A stretch of 64,000 nt of DNA from Dastarcus helophoroides (taxonomy: Eukaryota > Arthropoda > Insecta > Coleoptera > Bothrideridae). The stretch's first letter is position 1. Every line of letters begins with the position of its first letter. This document shows positions 45,306 to 55,080 of the stretch, in pieces. The stretch spans positions 10,934,638 through 10,998,637 of the forward strand of contig CM053333.1 in the NCBI GenBank assembly GCA_028583605.1, written 5' to 3'. Position numbers and translations under genes: made by a program. Under the pieces are notes generated by a model. It was given only the letters and a program-made list of their open reading frames with translations, had not been told where the DNA came from and ran no database searches.

Positions 45306-45807
45306 TAATATGTTTTAATTTCTAGTATTAACCCAATGCTGCAGCACAAGAACTCAAAAGCATTTGCTGAATAAGCTAAGGTAAGCAAAATAATTATTAA
45401 TTTGTGCGAACATTTCCCTAACAAGCTTCTCTATTAATTTTCAATATCATTAATTTAAAAAAAAGGTGTCACAATTATTTCATTAATTACTAAAACTTGC
45501 CTAAGCAGGATATTGTTTGGCAGAACGATATCTATAATCATTTTTGTTATATTCGACCCATGATACAATGATTATCCTCATATAAACGTCTGGCTTTTTC
45601 ACAGTTTCACTAATGTTGCCTTATCCTATAGACTGCGCCATTTCTTTTTTTAAGAAAACCGGTGTTCTAGATTTTCAATTCTCAATTCAAAGTGCATGCT
45701 ATTAAAAAAGTGGTAGTTGGTGGGTTAATAAGTGTATATGACCTTTGAGCGAATAGACTTGTTGCTGACAGTACTTTTTTTAATTTTTTTTTATTTTTTA
45801 GTGAAAC
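45306..45807 (+). repeat. ~500-bp tandem duplication, unit 1 (uninterrupted)
   Basis: Begins ATATGTTTTAATTTCTAGTA and ends after TTGCTGACAGTACTTTTTTT. It matches 45808-46035 and then 47336-47567 end to end with scattered substitutions and small gaps. It contains the empty site TTTTTGTTATATTCGACCC at about 45540-45560. Confidence 0.85.
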
Positions 45808-46037
45808 TAATATGTTTTAATTTCTACTATTAATTCCATGCTTCAGCACAAGAACTAAAAAGCATTTGCAGAATAAACTAAAGTAAGCAAAATAGTTATT
45901 AATTTGTACGAATATTTCCTTAATAAGCTTTTTTATTAATTTTCAATATTATCAATCTTATTATTTCATTAATTAATAAAACTTTCCTAAGCAGGATGTT
46001 GTTTGGCAGAACGATATCTATAATCATTTTTGTTATA

Positions 46038-47333
46038 CGAGGGCTGCCTTTTATATTTCGGGATTAGAGAACAAAAACAAATATTAATCATCGAAAATCA
46101 CTTTATTGTTTTTCCAAATATTCCCCATGAAGATCTACACACTTTTGTATGCGTTTAAACCAATTGTCGAAGCACTTTTGCCACTCTGATTGAGGTATCT
46201 CCAAAACATGCATTCTGAATGCAGCAACCGCTTCTTTAGGTGTCGAAAAACGTTGACCTCTCAGTTTGTTTTTTACGTACGGGAATAAAAAGAAGTCATT
46301 CGGTGCCAAGTCAGGACTATACGGCGGATGACTCATCAAATCGATGTTTTGGGTGCTCAAAAATGCAGTTGTTTGAGCCGATGTGTGAGAGCTCGCATTG
46401 TCGTGGTGAAGAGTGATCCGTCTTCGGCGGTTGGTTTTCCTGATTTCTTGAAAGACAACTGGCAAAAAAATGGTTGTGTACCACTCAGAATTGACTATTC
46501 TGCGTTGTTCTAGTGGTGCGGTGGCGATATGTCCAGTTTTTCCGAAAAAACAGGCGACCATTTGTTTTGTTTGGAAGTTCTTCGTTCGCGAACAACCTTT
46601 GTTGGATTTGGCTCATCTTGAAACACCCATACAGTCGACTGCTGTTTACTTTCGGGCTCATATGCATAAATCCACGATTCATTACCTGTCACGATGTCAT
46701 AGACGTGTTTTGAAGCACCGCGATCGTATTTTTTGAACATTTCTTTCGACCAATCGACACGAGATTTTTTTTGAGCGATTGACAAATTGTGTGGGATCCA
46801 ACGCGAACAAATTTTATTGACAGTCAAATGTTTAGGCAATATTAAATGTATGCTAGCCCCACTAATGCCTAAGGCTGTCTCAATCTCACGATAGGTCACA
46901 TGACGATCTTGCAATATCAGTTCGCGCACAGCATCAATGGTTTTCGGAACAACAACTGATTTTGGACGACCTTCACGAAATTCGTCTTGGAGTGATCTAC
47001 GACCACGATTGAATTCACCATTCCATCGATAAACACTGGTCCTTGATGGAGCTTCATCGCCAAAAATTGAATTAAGTTCATCCATGCACTGTTGCTGAGT
47101 TAATCCACGCCAAAAGTTGTAAAAAATAATCGCACGAAAATGTTCACGATTTAATTCCATTTTTGGGCCGGATGAATCTTTTAAGTTACTGTAAACAACA
47201 CAAATAGCGCTCGTATGTCAAAACGTTCTGAGTACGTATAACCTCAAAAATGTCCAACTTTACGATAGAGCCGTCAGTTGCCAGACTGCAACACTAAGGT
47301 TGCCAAATCCCGAAACATAAAATGCAACCCTCG
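46038..47333 (-). mobile_element. mariner-family DNA transposon, 1296 bp
   Basis: 28-bp terminal inverted repeats (46038-46065 and 47306-47333; CGAGGGCTGCC... versus CGAGGGTTGCA..., three mismatches) flanked by TA on both sides (46036-46037, 47334-47335). Full-size for mariner. The transposase is encoded on the minus strand. Unit 1 of the surrounding duplication keeps the unoccupied site, so the boundaries are certain. Confidence 0.95.
46103..47160 (-). pseudogene. mariner transposase, one frameshift
   Basis: Starts MELNREHFRAIIFYNFWRG at 47160, the usual N-terminal HTH entry. NGEFNRGRRSLQDEFREGRP is the inter-HTH linker. VTGNESWIYAYEPESKQQS holds the first catalytic position, where the expected Asp (TGDES) is Asn. 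The frame is lost near 46565, where AACA appears duplicated (net +4 bases), and resumes as MVACFFGKTGHIAT. LHHDNASSHTS carries the second Asp and PYSPDLAPNDFFLFP the third, exactly 34 residues apart: the DD34D signature. It stops at 46103. Cut-and-paste transposase acting in the nucleus on its own TIRs. This copy should be inactive on two counts, though otherwise well preserved and so fairly young. Confidence 0.93.
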
Positions 47334-47567
47334 TATTCGACCCATGATACAATAATTATCCTCTTATAAACGTCTGGCTTTTTCACAATTTCACTAATGT
47401 TGCCTTATCCTATAGACTGCGCCATTTCTTTTTTTAAGAAAACCGGTGTTCTGGATTTTCAATTTTCAATTTAAAGTGCATGCTACTGAAATAGTGGTAG
47501 TTGGTAGTAGTTGGTATGTTAATAAGTGTATATGACCTTTGAGTGAATAAACTTGTTGCTGACAGTA

Positions 47568-47675
47568 TTTTTTTAAATTTATTTTTGTTTTGGTAAAACG
47601 CGCTGGTCCTTGCTTATCTTGAAAATTGAAATACAAATCTTTCTTGGTTTTAGGGGACAAAATTTGTGTTTTCAA
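47568..47675 (-). mobile_element. fold-back mini-retroelement copy 5
   Basis: Flanked by a perfect 12-bp TSD TTGCTGACAGTA (47556-47567 and 47676-47687). On the minus strand it runs TTGAAAACACAAATTTTGTC, CCCTAAAACCAAGAAAGATT, the inverse arm TTGTATTTCAATTTTCAAG, AAGGACCAGCGCG and an A-rich tail. The hammerhead segment is deleted. It inserted at the end of duplication unit 2. Confidence 0.7.
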
Positions 47676-47687
47676 TTGCTGACAGTA

Positions 47688-49700
47688 CTATTTATTTATT
47701 ATTATTATTTCATTTGGAGTTGGTTGTTCCTGCAACATTGAAGCGTTCGCTCATTGTGCCCCTACAATTAACTCATAACAGATCCATTCTTTTGAAAAAT
47801 ACCAGAACCTCCTTTATGGATTGTCCTTGGTTCAGTCAAAGCGTTCCCAAAGCTGGAATGTCCAACTCTTGCCAAAGCCGGACATTCACATAATATGTGT
47901 AAAGGAGTTTTCCCTTACTCTCATTCTACAAGTAGAATTTTCTTTTACGCCAATTGTTGCAAAATGTTTCATTAGGGCACAGTGTCCCGTAAATAATCCA
48001 ACTATTCACCTAAGCTGATTTTTGCTTAGCTTTAAGTGCTACCAGCTCTCTTTTCTGATGGTACGTCAATGAACATTCGCGATTTCCTTAGGCCATTGAC
48101 ACTCCTCCAGTGAGTACTGTGTTCTTTCTTTAGTAGTTCCTTTATGACCTCTTTTGCCGCCCTATAAGTAAGCGAAAAAGTAGGTTCCGGTTTTACTAGA
48201 GGATATTAGGCTCCTCTTTTGGCTGGAAGGTCTGCTCTCTCATTTCCTTGTTCCTCAATGGGACTCAACTCATCGAAGTATAACTATATTGTGCCGTGCC
48301 AATTTGCTTAGCTTGTTTTGATGAGAGCTTCGGCATCCTTGCAAACGACTCTCATATCATCGATGTTTGTTGCCTGTGTTTGAGCCATTTTCTGTAACAA
48401 GCATTATTTTTAGTATGAGGCTATTAAAGCAATAAAATATTTTTAGTTGTTATGTTAGCAAAAACTTTTACTTACTATCTAAAGTCACAACTGGTAGTAA
48501 ACTTATAATATGAAGCTATCGTTACACTGAGCTGTTTTCCCTCTCTTGGAGTATTTGTAGGTCACAGAAGTCACGTGATTAAACTTAATTCCGAGAATCG
48601 CAAACAGGAAACGACAGGAAACTTTTCGTTCGTGTATCAACTTGTTGGATGTCACCTTAACTTGTTAACACAATGTTTGACCCTTCTGAATGTAATTTCG
48701 TAAGCTCTTAGCGCATTTAATGCTGATTGGCTGTCTCTGTAGAACAGGATCTTCTTGTTTTCATAAGACCACCTGATACTTTCTTCAACACAGGCTGTTA
48801 TTGCGTAATTTCTGCCTGAAATATGGTTGCCAAAGTTCCCAAGTTTATGTAAAATTCATTCCCTGGTTCTTTGCCGCTTATTCCCGCACCAGTACTTGTA
48901 TTTGTTTTGGATCCATCTATGAACCAGACTGATCCACTCTCTCATTTTGGTTCTGCGAAGGGTACTCCCCTTTCCGGTTTTTCTACCAGGTAGTGGTGAA
49001 AGTTGGGAATACTCTTTGTTTTGTCCGATGGCATACTTGGCATATGATCCGCTAAGATCTGCTTAAATATTTCTGTATGGTATGTTAATCTGAGTGATTC
49101 CATTCCATACCAGTTTGTTTTTAGTCCGTTAGCTGCTGACAGGGCTCCGCTTTCACCACCCAATGAAGTAGGGGCGGAGCTAGCAGTGCTTCATGACACT
49201 ATAACTAAAGTTATAGTGTCATGGTAGTGCTTCCATGGTTACAGTGGGCGTTGATCGCATCGCCCCGGTTATTTCTAAGCAAGCTAATCTACTACTAATC
49301 CGTGTACCTTGCTTAGTTTGATAATGCTATCTTTTTTCTGGTTTTGTGCCGCCAGTTAGTTACTGTGGGTACTATAACATTGGAATATATCCAATGGACC
49401 ATCGCTGGTCTGAGTCCCCATCGTTTACCTCTATAGGCTCATAGGGCCTTAGTAGCTTTGGAAGTAACTTTTTCAACATGAGCACCGAAGCCAAGTTTGG
49501 TATCTAGAGTAAGTCCCAAATATTTAACTTCTCTGCTTAGTGGAATGTCTTGTCCTCACTAGGCCTCTTTAAGTCATTAAGATTCCTCATTTACAGTGAA
49601 TGCCACTATCGTGGTTTTCGTAGTGTTCACTGTTAGTCCCTCTGGTAGACACCACCTTTCTGTAATGTTCAGTGCCCGTTGCATTAATGACGGTACTAAG
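47688..49700 (-). pseudogene. R1/LOA-like non-LTR element: RT thumb, RNase H and C-terminal knuckle
   Basis: Reading the minus strand from 49700: RALNITERWCLPEGLTVNTT and REVKYLGLTLDTKLGFGAHV (RT thumb, about 49560-49470), RWGLRPAMVHWIYSNVIVP, then a linker ending MPSDKTKSIPNF (49163-48942). The RNase H domain follows: VWFIDGSKTNTSTGAGISG (first Asp, about 48930-48880), ATIFQAEI (Glu), FYRDSQSALNAL (Asp, about 48740-48700) and a decayed GNERADLPAKRGA (about 48245-48210). A degraded Cys-His knuckle (about 47960-47890) and a TAA-rich tail at about 47688-47712 close it. Frameshifts and stops are frequent. RT palm and endonuclease are absent. RNase H places it in the R1/LOA/I group; the exact clade is uncertain. 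Confidence 0.78.
49192..49223. repeat. 32-bp perfect hairpin inside the R1/LOA-like copy
   Basis: CATGACACTATAACT and its exact inverse are separated by AA. AGTGCTT flanks both sides (49186 and 49226) as a short direct repeat. Confidence 0.85.
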
Positions 49701-52180
49701 ATGGATAAATAGAGTCGTGAAGAGAAAATAATGCCTTCTGGTGCGGTTAAATGTGTTTAGTAGTGTTCGGTGCGATAAAAATTCAATTAATTCGTGAATA
49801 ACTATCAGCGATGGATTTTAGGCATTAGTAAACACAGATAGCATCGGATGTTTTATTAGGCATAACTCCAATTAACGTTGAGTCTCTTGTTAATAGTTCT
49901 TTTCAGTCTTTGCGGTCGAAAGCCGTGTCCGACGTATACCGGAATGTGCAAAGGTATTTAAAATTTAAATATGTAGCTTGAAATAAATGGGGTATTTCGT
50001 TAGATGTTAATGGCGATAAGAATCCGGGCATAATGTTGCTACTATAGGTGCGCTGATATATATTTCCGCTTTCGACCCTGTCAACGCTATCTAACGCGTT
50101 TTCACGCTGCTGATCACGTTGCATCAAAGCTTCCACGCAGGGGTAATTCGCTCCCTTGCCCTTACCTTAACCGGCCCGACCTTTTCTCAACGACAACTCA
50201 TCTCTAATCCGTCGTCCTTCTTTCTACATTATTCATGCTTGTCTGCCAGCTAGACATAGATGCCGCCATTTTCTGATCACTAATTACTTAGGCTACTTAG
50301 CTCTAAATAGACTCTGTCAGGTATCGTTTTGTTATTAAATTATATAAAACAATGATTAAAATCCTAATGTATTTATTAGGCACTAAGCCACTGAGGAATT
50401 AAAAAAATAATAATAAAAAAAATAAAACGATGTTGCTCTTGGTTAAGAACATAATAGTTTCTAAAAACTTAGCTAGTTAGGAGTTAAGATTAAGTTTCCT
50501 ATAATAAAATTTGGAAGATGCATCTTTTGTCAAAACAACACACAGAAAACATAGAGGAAGACCTACAGAAAAATGTGATGGTGCCCAGTCATCTGCCTTT
50601 ATTCATCCATCTGCATCCATTCATCTTATAATTCTTCTCCATCCATCCATTTTCATCCATCCATAGAATTGCTTAAGAGATTGAGCAGGACATAAGTCAC
50701 AATGTTACTTAACATGGCTTTTTACAATTAATCCATCCATCTTCATTAATTTATTTATCCACCTGAATTCCTCCATCCATCTCCATTCCTCCATCCATCT
50801 CTATCTTTTTATTACTTTTCAACCATTTGATTCAAATCATTTAATTCATTTCAAATCGTATTTAGAAGCTAAAAAAATTCGTTTCGATTTCTAAATTTAA
50901 TTCTTCCAAATCCCTAAATCGAAATTAAATCGTTTTATATTAAACCATCAAGGAAATTAAGGACGAATCTAAGCTACATAAGTAGAATTTAAAAAAAAAG
51001 GAGCGAAGGCGAACAACATGTAGAACACCTTCACTATGTCATCTAGCACCATGGTGCTATTCGGCTGTTCGTCTAATTTAAAAGTAAAGTTATAACTTAA
51101 GTTTCTGTTAATCAACTAGCAGAAGCCAATTTTACACGAAGCAGAACTTGTTTGATCACAAGAATTCCTCCCGGTGTAACATTAAAATTTCTCGCATATT
51201 GTGTTCCCAAGAAGTTTGAGGTATAACGTAAAAAAGGAATTTCCTGGCGGGGTTGCGGATGGTATGGCCGAAGCAGCTATCAGCAGGTATTGGGCGTGCT
51301 TTGGGGCTAATTAATGTTGGTTATTATCAAGATATTTGGCATAAGCTACAGTCTGCTATAAACAAGTACACATCGCATTCTGATCTCGCGTCTGATTGTA
51401 CTCTGTGCAATGTTCAGCCTCGAAGAAGTTAAAACAATCGCGCCACTAAACCGTTTTGTATCGCAGCATTCTTAGATTTTTACCACCGTTGGCCCACGAG
51501 TTATTAAACCTTTGCATAATCTTGTTTTGTTTGCTTTGCTAGCTTAATCAATCAAATGTAAGGTGCAACCACAACCAGCTAGGTCCCATCAAAAACTACC
51601 AAATATGGTAGTTATTTTGATGGCGTGTTTAGAGAACGATGCTCTCTGCTTCGACGAAAATACGCGCACGGTGGCAAATGACGTGGGAATTTGGCGCATC
51701 CACCAAAAACATAAATTATTTCGCGAATGCACTTCAGAATGTCACTTCAACTCGCGATAAACGTACAAGTAGCGATGTGGCAATATAACAGTTTTGCACT
51801 ACTTTTAGTTTTTATGACTCATCATGCTTCATCCTAATAAGAAATTTCTATATAAAAAAAATTAATTTTACTCAAATAGAAATCCTGAAAAGTGATATTT
51901 TAGCTAACGAAACCCCTGAAAATAATAACGTGATGAAGGATTGTGTAGCTTCACCCTTTCTATCATTTAAAAATCTAGTAGCTGCAAGGACACCTATCTA
52001 ATAAGGATCAATTATATAAAACCGTACACAACTCGTGAACGATTTTTACTTTGTCCTCATTTCAGCGCAGTTAATTAATTCGAGTTAAAAAACTATGAAA
52101 ACTTCACGCATCTGGCTACTCGCGATCGTTCCTTGGGAATATCCTGATGCTGAAAGTGTTAAGCACAAACTCCACCATCA
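49701..52180. other. mostly unassigned sequence upstream of the Ephrin-like exon
   Basis: 49900-50300 is GC-richer, and a 77-codon minus-strand frame (49903-50136) has no motif I recognise. 50590-50815 has scattered CATCCATC-type repeats. 51586-51622 forms an imperfect hairpin (CATCAAAA...CTACCA / TGGTAG...TTTTGATG). 51420-51770 is relatively GC- and CpG-rich and could be regulatory. No exon is supported. Confidence 0.4.
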
Positions 52181-52442
52181 CCTGCCTGTAATTCAAGAAA
52201 CTTTTGGTGCGCTACTCTTTGCGCACCACACTGCGAAGGAGCGAACCGGCACAGCACACTCAGATGGTTTCTGAATTCGTTTGTTTGCGGTCGGTCAGCT
52301 GCCAGGCGCGTACGCGATCATTCAAACCATAATATATCGAATATGTTGTCAAATTCGTTTGACTTAACTTCGAAAGAAACGTCGGTTTAAGTGAATGTGA
52401 TCTGTTACAAAGTGTTGGTGTTGTTTAGGTCGTCTTTGTACC
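52181..52442 (+). promoter_or_regulatory. putative 5' UTR and promoter of the Ephrin-like gene
   Basis: CpG-rich stretch directly upstream of the start codon (for example GCGCGTACGCGATC at about 52307). Initiator-like TCAGATGG and GGTCGGTCAGCTGCC occur near 52260 and 52296. No clear TATA box. The placement is inference; the transcription start cannot be fixed from sequence alone. Confidence 0.35.
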
Positions 52443-52603
52443 ATGGCGGTTGTGGTGAAGAAGTGCAGTTTTATTCTGCCTGGTTTCAAAGCTACTTCTT
52501 GTCTGACTGTTGTCCTTTTGGTCTGCTTGGAAACTGTTCTGTTATGTACAGAATCCACTTGTTCCAAATCCTTCCACGTCCACTGGAACACAACAAATAG
52601 CAT
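52443..52603 (+). CDS. first coding exon of an Ephrin-like gene
   Basis: ATG at 52443 sits in a strong start context (ACCATGG) and opens a 53-codon frame that ends at a phase-2 splice donor. Residues 1-19 are a basic n-region, residues 20-36 are hydrophobic (CLTVVLLVCLETVLLC), and a cleavable signal peptide probably ends near TEST (36-39). Then CSKSFHVHWNTTNS (40-53) matches the start of the ephrin receptor-binding domain, whose first strand carries W-N-(S/T)-(S/T)-N; insect ephrins have H-W-N-T at this place. The split codon begins AT, compatible with the Ile expected next. Ephrins are cell-surface ligands of Eph receptor tyrosine kinases, used in axon guidance and boundary formation. The Eph-binding cupredoxin-like core and membrane anchor must lie on later exons; I find none before 64000. 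Overlapping frames on both strands (52391-52600, 52364-52603) are shadows. Recognition rests on a short motif plus exon logic. Confidence 0.72.
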
Positions 52604-52609
52604 GTAAGT
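52604..52609 (+). promoter_or_regulatory. splice donor of the Ephrin-like exon
   Basis: GTAAGT, the consensus insect 5' splice site, follows AGC-AT. If not spliced the frame would stop at once (TAA at 52605), which supports the donor being used. Confidence 0.75.
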
Positions 52610-52959
52610 GAACTTCTTTAAATTTATCGTGTCATCTGTGGAATTCTTCAGTGTCTTCTTTCCTTCACCGTCAACTGAAAAAGAAATGACGGCTCGCAGA
52701 ACGCATTAATGAAGAAAGCTATTACCAAAAAAGACACATCCGCAAATAATAAATAAAATACATTCATATTGTGCTGAAATATACACCAAGGAAATTGATT
52801 CAGAACTGAAAATTTCAACTTCTAGAACCGATTCTGAGCATACTTTTGTCAAGTATTATAGCGCCACTTAGCAATTAGATTGTTTCCTAAAAAGCTTATC
52901 TGATATAATTTTTTTAGTTCTTTTTTTTTTCGTTTATATTCACTGAATGTATTCTCTTT
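52610..52959 (+). other. start of the proposed first intron
   Basis: Unique-looking A+T-rich sequence without other features. Confidence 0.45.
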
Positions 52960-54070
52960 CATGTATCTTTTGTTTGTGGAGGAAAGTATCTCCTCGAGAA
53001 GAGTTTATCTTCTGGAGAAGAGTTTATCTTCTGGAAAAGATTTTATCTTCTTGACAAGATTTATTTTCTTGACAAGAGTTATCTTTTTGACAAGAGTTAT
53101 CTTCTAGAGGATAGTTACTTCTAGAGAAAAGCTTAACTTCTGCTAAAGAATTTCTAATTTCTTGAAAAATCCAAGTTTCTGGTGAAGAGGTAATCTTCTG
53201 GAGAAGGGTTTATATTCTGGAAAAAAATTATCTTTTCGATAAGTGCTTAGCTTTTAGAGAAAAAATTAATTTCTGTATAAGAATTTTAATTTTTGAAAAT
53301 ACTTGCTTTCTGGAGAAGAGTTAACCTTCTGAAGAAGAGTTTATATTCTGGGGAAGAATTATCTTCGGGATGAAAAATTAACTTGTAAAGAAAAATTTAT
53401 TTTCTGGAGAAGAATTTTAGTTTCTTGAAAAGAGTTTATTTTCTAGAGAAGAATGTAGTTTCTATAGAAGAATGTAATTTCTAGAGAATGTATTTCTAGA
53501 GAATGTAGTTTCTAGAGAAGAATGTAGATTCTGGAGATTTTTTTCTCTAAGGAAGAGTTTATTTTCTTGAGAAGGGTTAACTTCTTAAAGAATTATAACT
53601 TTTTAAGAACAGTGATCTTCTGAAGAAGAATTTAGCTTTTAAAAAAAAGTTTTAACTTCTGGAGAAACGCTTTAGCTTCTTCAAAAGACTTTAGTTTTTT
53701 GAGAAAACTAGAATTATTGAAGGAAAGATTATTTTCTGGAGAAAACTTTATCTTCTAAAGTGTAATTTATCTTCTAGAGAGTAATTTATCTTTTAGAGAG
53801 TAATTTATCTTCTAGAGAAAAATTTAACTTCTGCAGGAGGGTTTTAGCTTTTTGAAAGAGTTTAGTTTTTGGAGAATAGTGGAGAAGAATGTATCTTCCG
53901 CAGAAAGTTTATAACTTGGTGATAAATTCCTTTCTTAAGATGGAGTCAATTTCTATTGATAAGTTTATCTTCTGAAGAAGAGTCTTAACTTCTTGAAAAA
54001 GTTTTATTTCTGGGAAACAATTAACTACCTTCTGTAGAAAATTTAATTTTCTGGAGAAGTAGTTCGCCTC
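52960..54070. repeat. GA/CT-rich degenerate minisatellite
   Basis: About 50 irregular units of roughly 18-25 bp built on TTATCTTCTGGAGAAGAGT. Each unit is partly self-complementary (CTTCT...AGAAG). Some short blocks are near-perfect (for example GAATGTAATTTCTAGAGAAT-type units at 53450-53530). Confidence 0.85.
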
Positions 54071-54476
54071 TGATGATGCATTTCAACATTGGCATATTTG
54101 CAATATCCAATTTTCGTGATCCTTGACAATTTTTAACTTATATTTCAAAAGTTGGCCTTTCGAGAAACATTTTTCTCCCCAAAAAAATTATGCCTTAGAT
54201 ATGATTGGTTTAGTTGGGGCACTCTTCTACCATTTCCTTGACCATGAAGAAGAGTTTAATTTCTGAAGGGACTTATTTTGTCCCTAAAGCAGCATTTTGC
54301 CACTTTCACTTATTGAGTTCTGGTACCACTTTCATTATTTGTTTAAAAAGGGCTTAATTTTTGGAGAAGCATTTCGCTGTAAGGAAGAGTTTTACCTCTT
54401 ATGTATAGTATATTATATTATGTATATTTCTATCTTGCAGGTTTTCCTTTTTTTTAAATTTAATCCACTCGCAAAG
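54071..54476. other. spacer, partly of the same GA-rich repeat
   Basis: A few isolated GAAGAAGAGTTTAATTTCTG-type units remain. No gene. Confidence 0.45.
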
Positions 54477-54830
54477 GGTAACCCCATTATGCTTTCAAAC
54501 CACTGCGAGTAGGATGCGGAAACAAGGATAGATGGCGATGAACCGCCTTCTTAAACAAGGATAGATTGTAATTTCTGGGGAAAATTCTTTTCGGTAACAA
54601 GTTCCATGACTTGGAAGTTCTATAGAAAAAAGAGTCTCCGTAGACAGAAGTCCTCACTGTGTCAAGCTGGACCGCACACGAATTTGCCGTCTCTGACTGT
54701 CTAGTACGCCTCAAGAAACTTGCCCTTGGGGAGATCAATCCTATTAGTTCCTGCATCAATCCTATTAGTTTCTGCATCAATCCTATTAGTTCCTGCTTCA
54801 ATCCTATTAGTTCTTTCGCCGTTCAAGAGG
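54477..54830 (-). pseudogene. CR1/Jockey-like retrotransposon copy 4, 3' end only
   Basis: On the minus strand: LISPRASFLRRTRQSETANS, CAVQLDTVRTSVYGDSFFY, RTSKSWNLLPKRIFPRNYNL and SLFKKAVHRHLSLFPHPTRS, then stop and the family 3' UTR (AAGCATAATGGGGTTACCC, GCGAGTGGATTAA, A-rich). It is the only copy with this block fully in frame. Upstream of LISPRA the QELIGL(M) coding unit has been copied in a 21-bp tandem array (about 54735-54815). 5'-truncated. Confidence 0.85.
54735..54815 (-). repeat. 21-bp in-frame tandem expansion in CR1 copy 4
   Basis: Four near-identical units of CAATCCTATTAGTTCCTGCAT (plus-strand form), where other copies have one. Seven codons per unit, so the frame is kept. Confidence 0.85.
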
Positions 54831-55080
54831 AGTAAGATTTTTGACTTCGTGGAGAACCAAAATATTTTTGACGACTAAAGAAATACCTTCAAATGTTTTT
54901 GACTGCTAAACAAAGGTCATCTACATTTCCTGGTCCTCTTATAGCTTTGGACTCTAGAAAGATACACATATTACACGTGTCTGCTTTCGGCATTGCCTTA
55001 GAAGAAGAGTTTGATTCCTATTAAGGAGATTAATTTCTGAAAAACTTAATTTTAGAAGAAGTGCAATTCAGCGATCAAAA
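54831..55080. other. spacer with a few GA-rich units
   Basis: No gene. Some words (ATTTTTGACGACTAAA) recur weakly elsewhere in the window, for example 8236. Confidence 0.35.

Larger units (their letters stand above)
45808..47567 (+). repeat. ~500-bp tandem duplication, unit 2, split by mariner
   Basis: Second unit of the duplication, interrupted by the transposon at 46038-47333. Rejoining across one TA reproduces the order of unit 1. It ends in the TSD of the mini-element at 47568. Confidence 0.85.

Noticed and set aside
49903..50136. 77-codon minus-strand frame MEALMQRDQQRENALDSV...
   Set aside because: GC-richer and possibly part of an old element, but no motif places it in a family.
52391..52600. 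69-codon plus-strand and 79-codon minus-strand frames over the Ephrin-like exon
   Set aside because: The frame from 52443 has the signal peptide, ephrin motif and donor; the others lack any motif.
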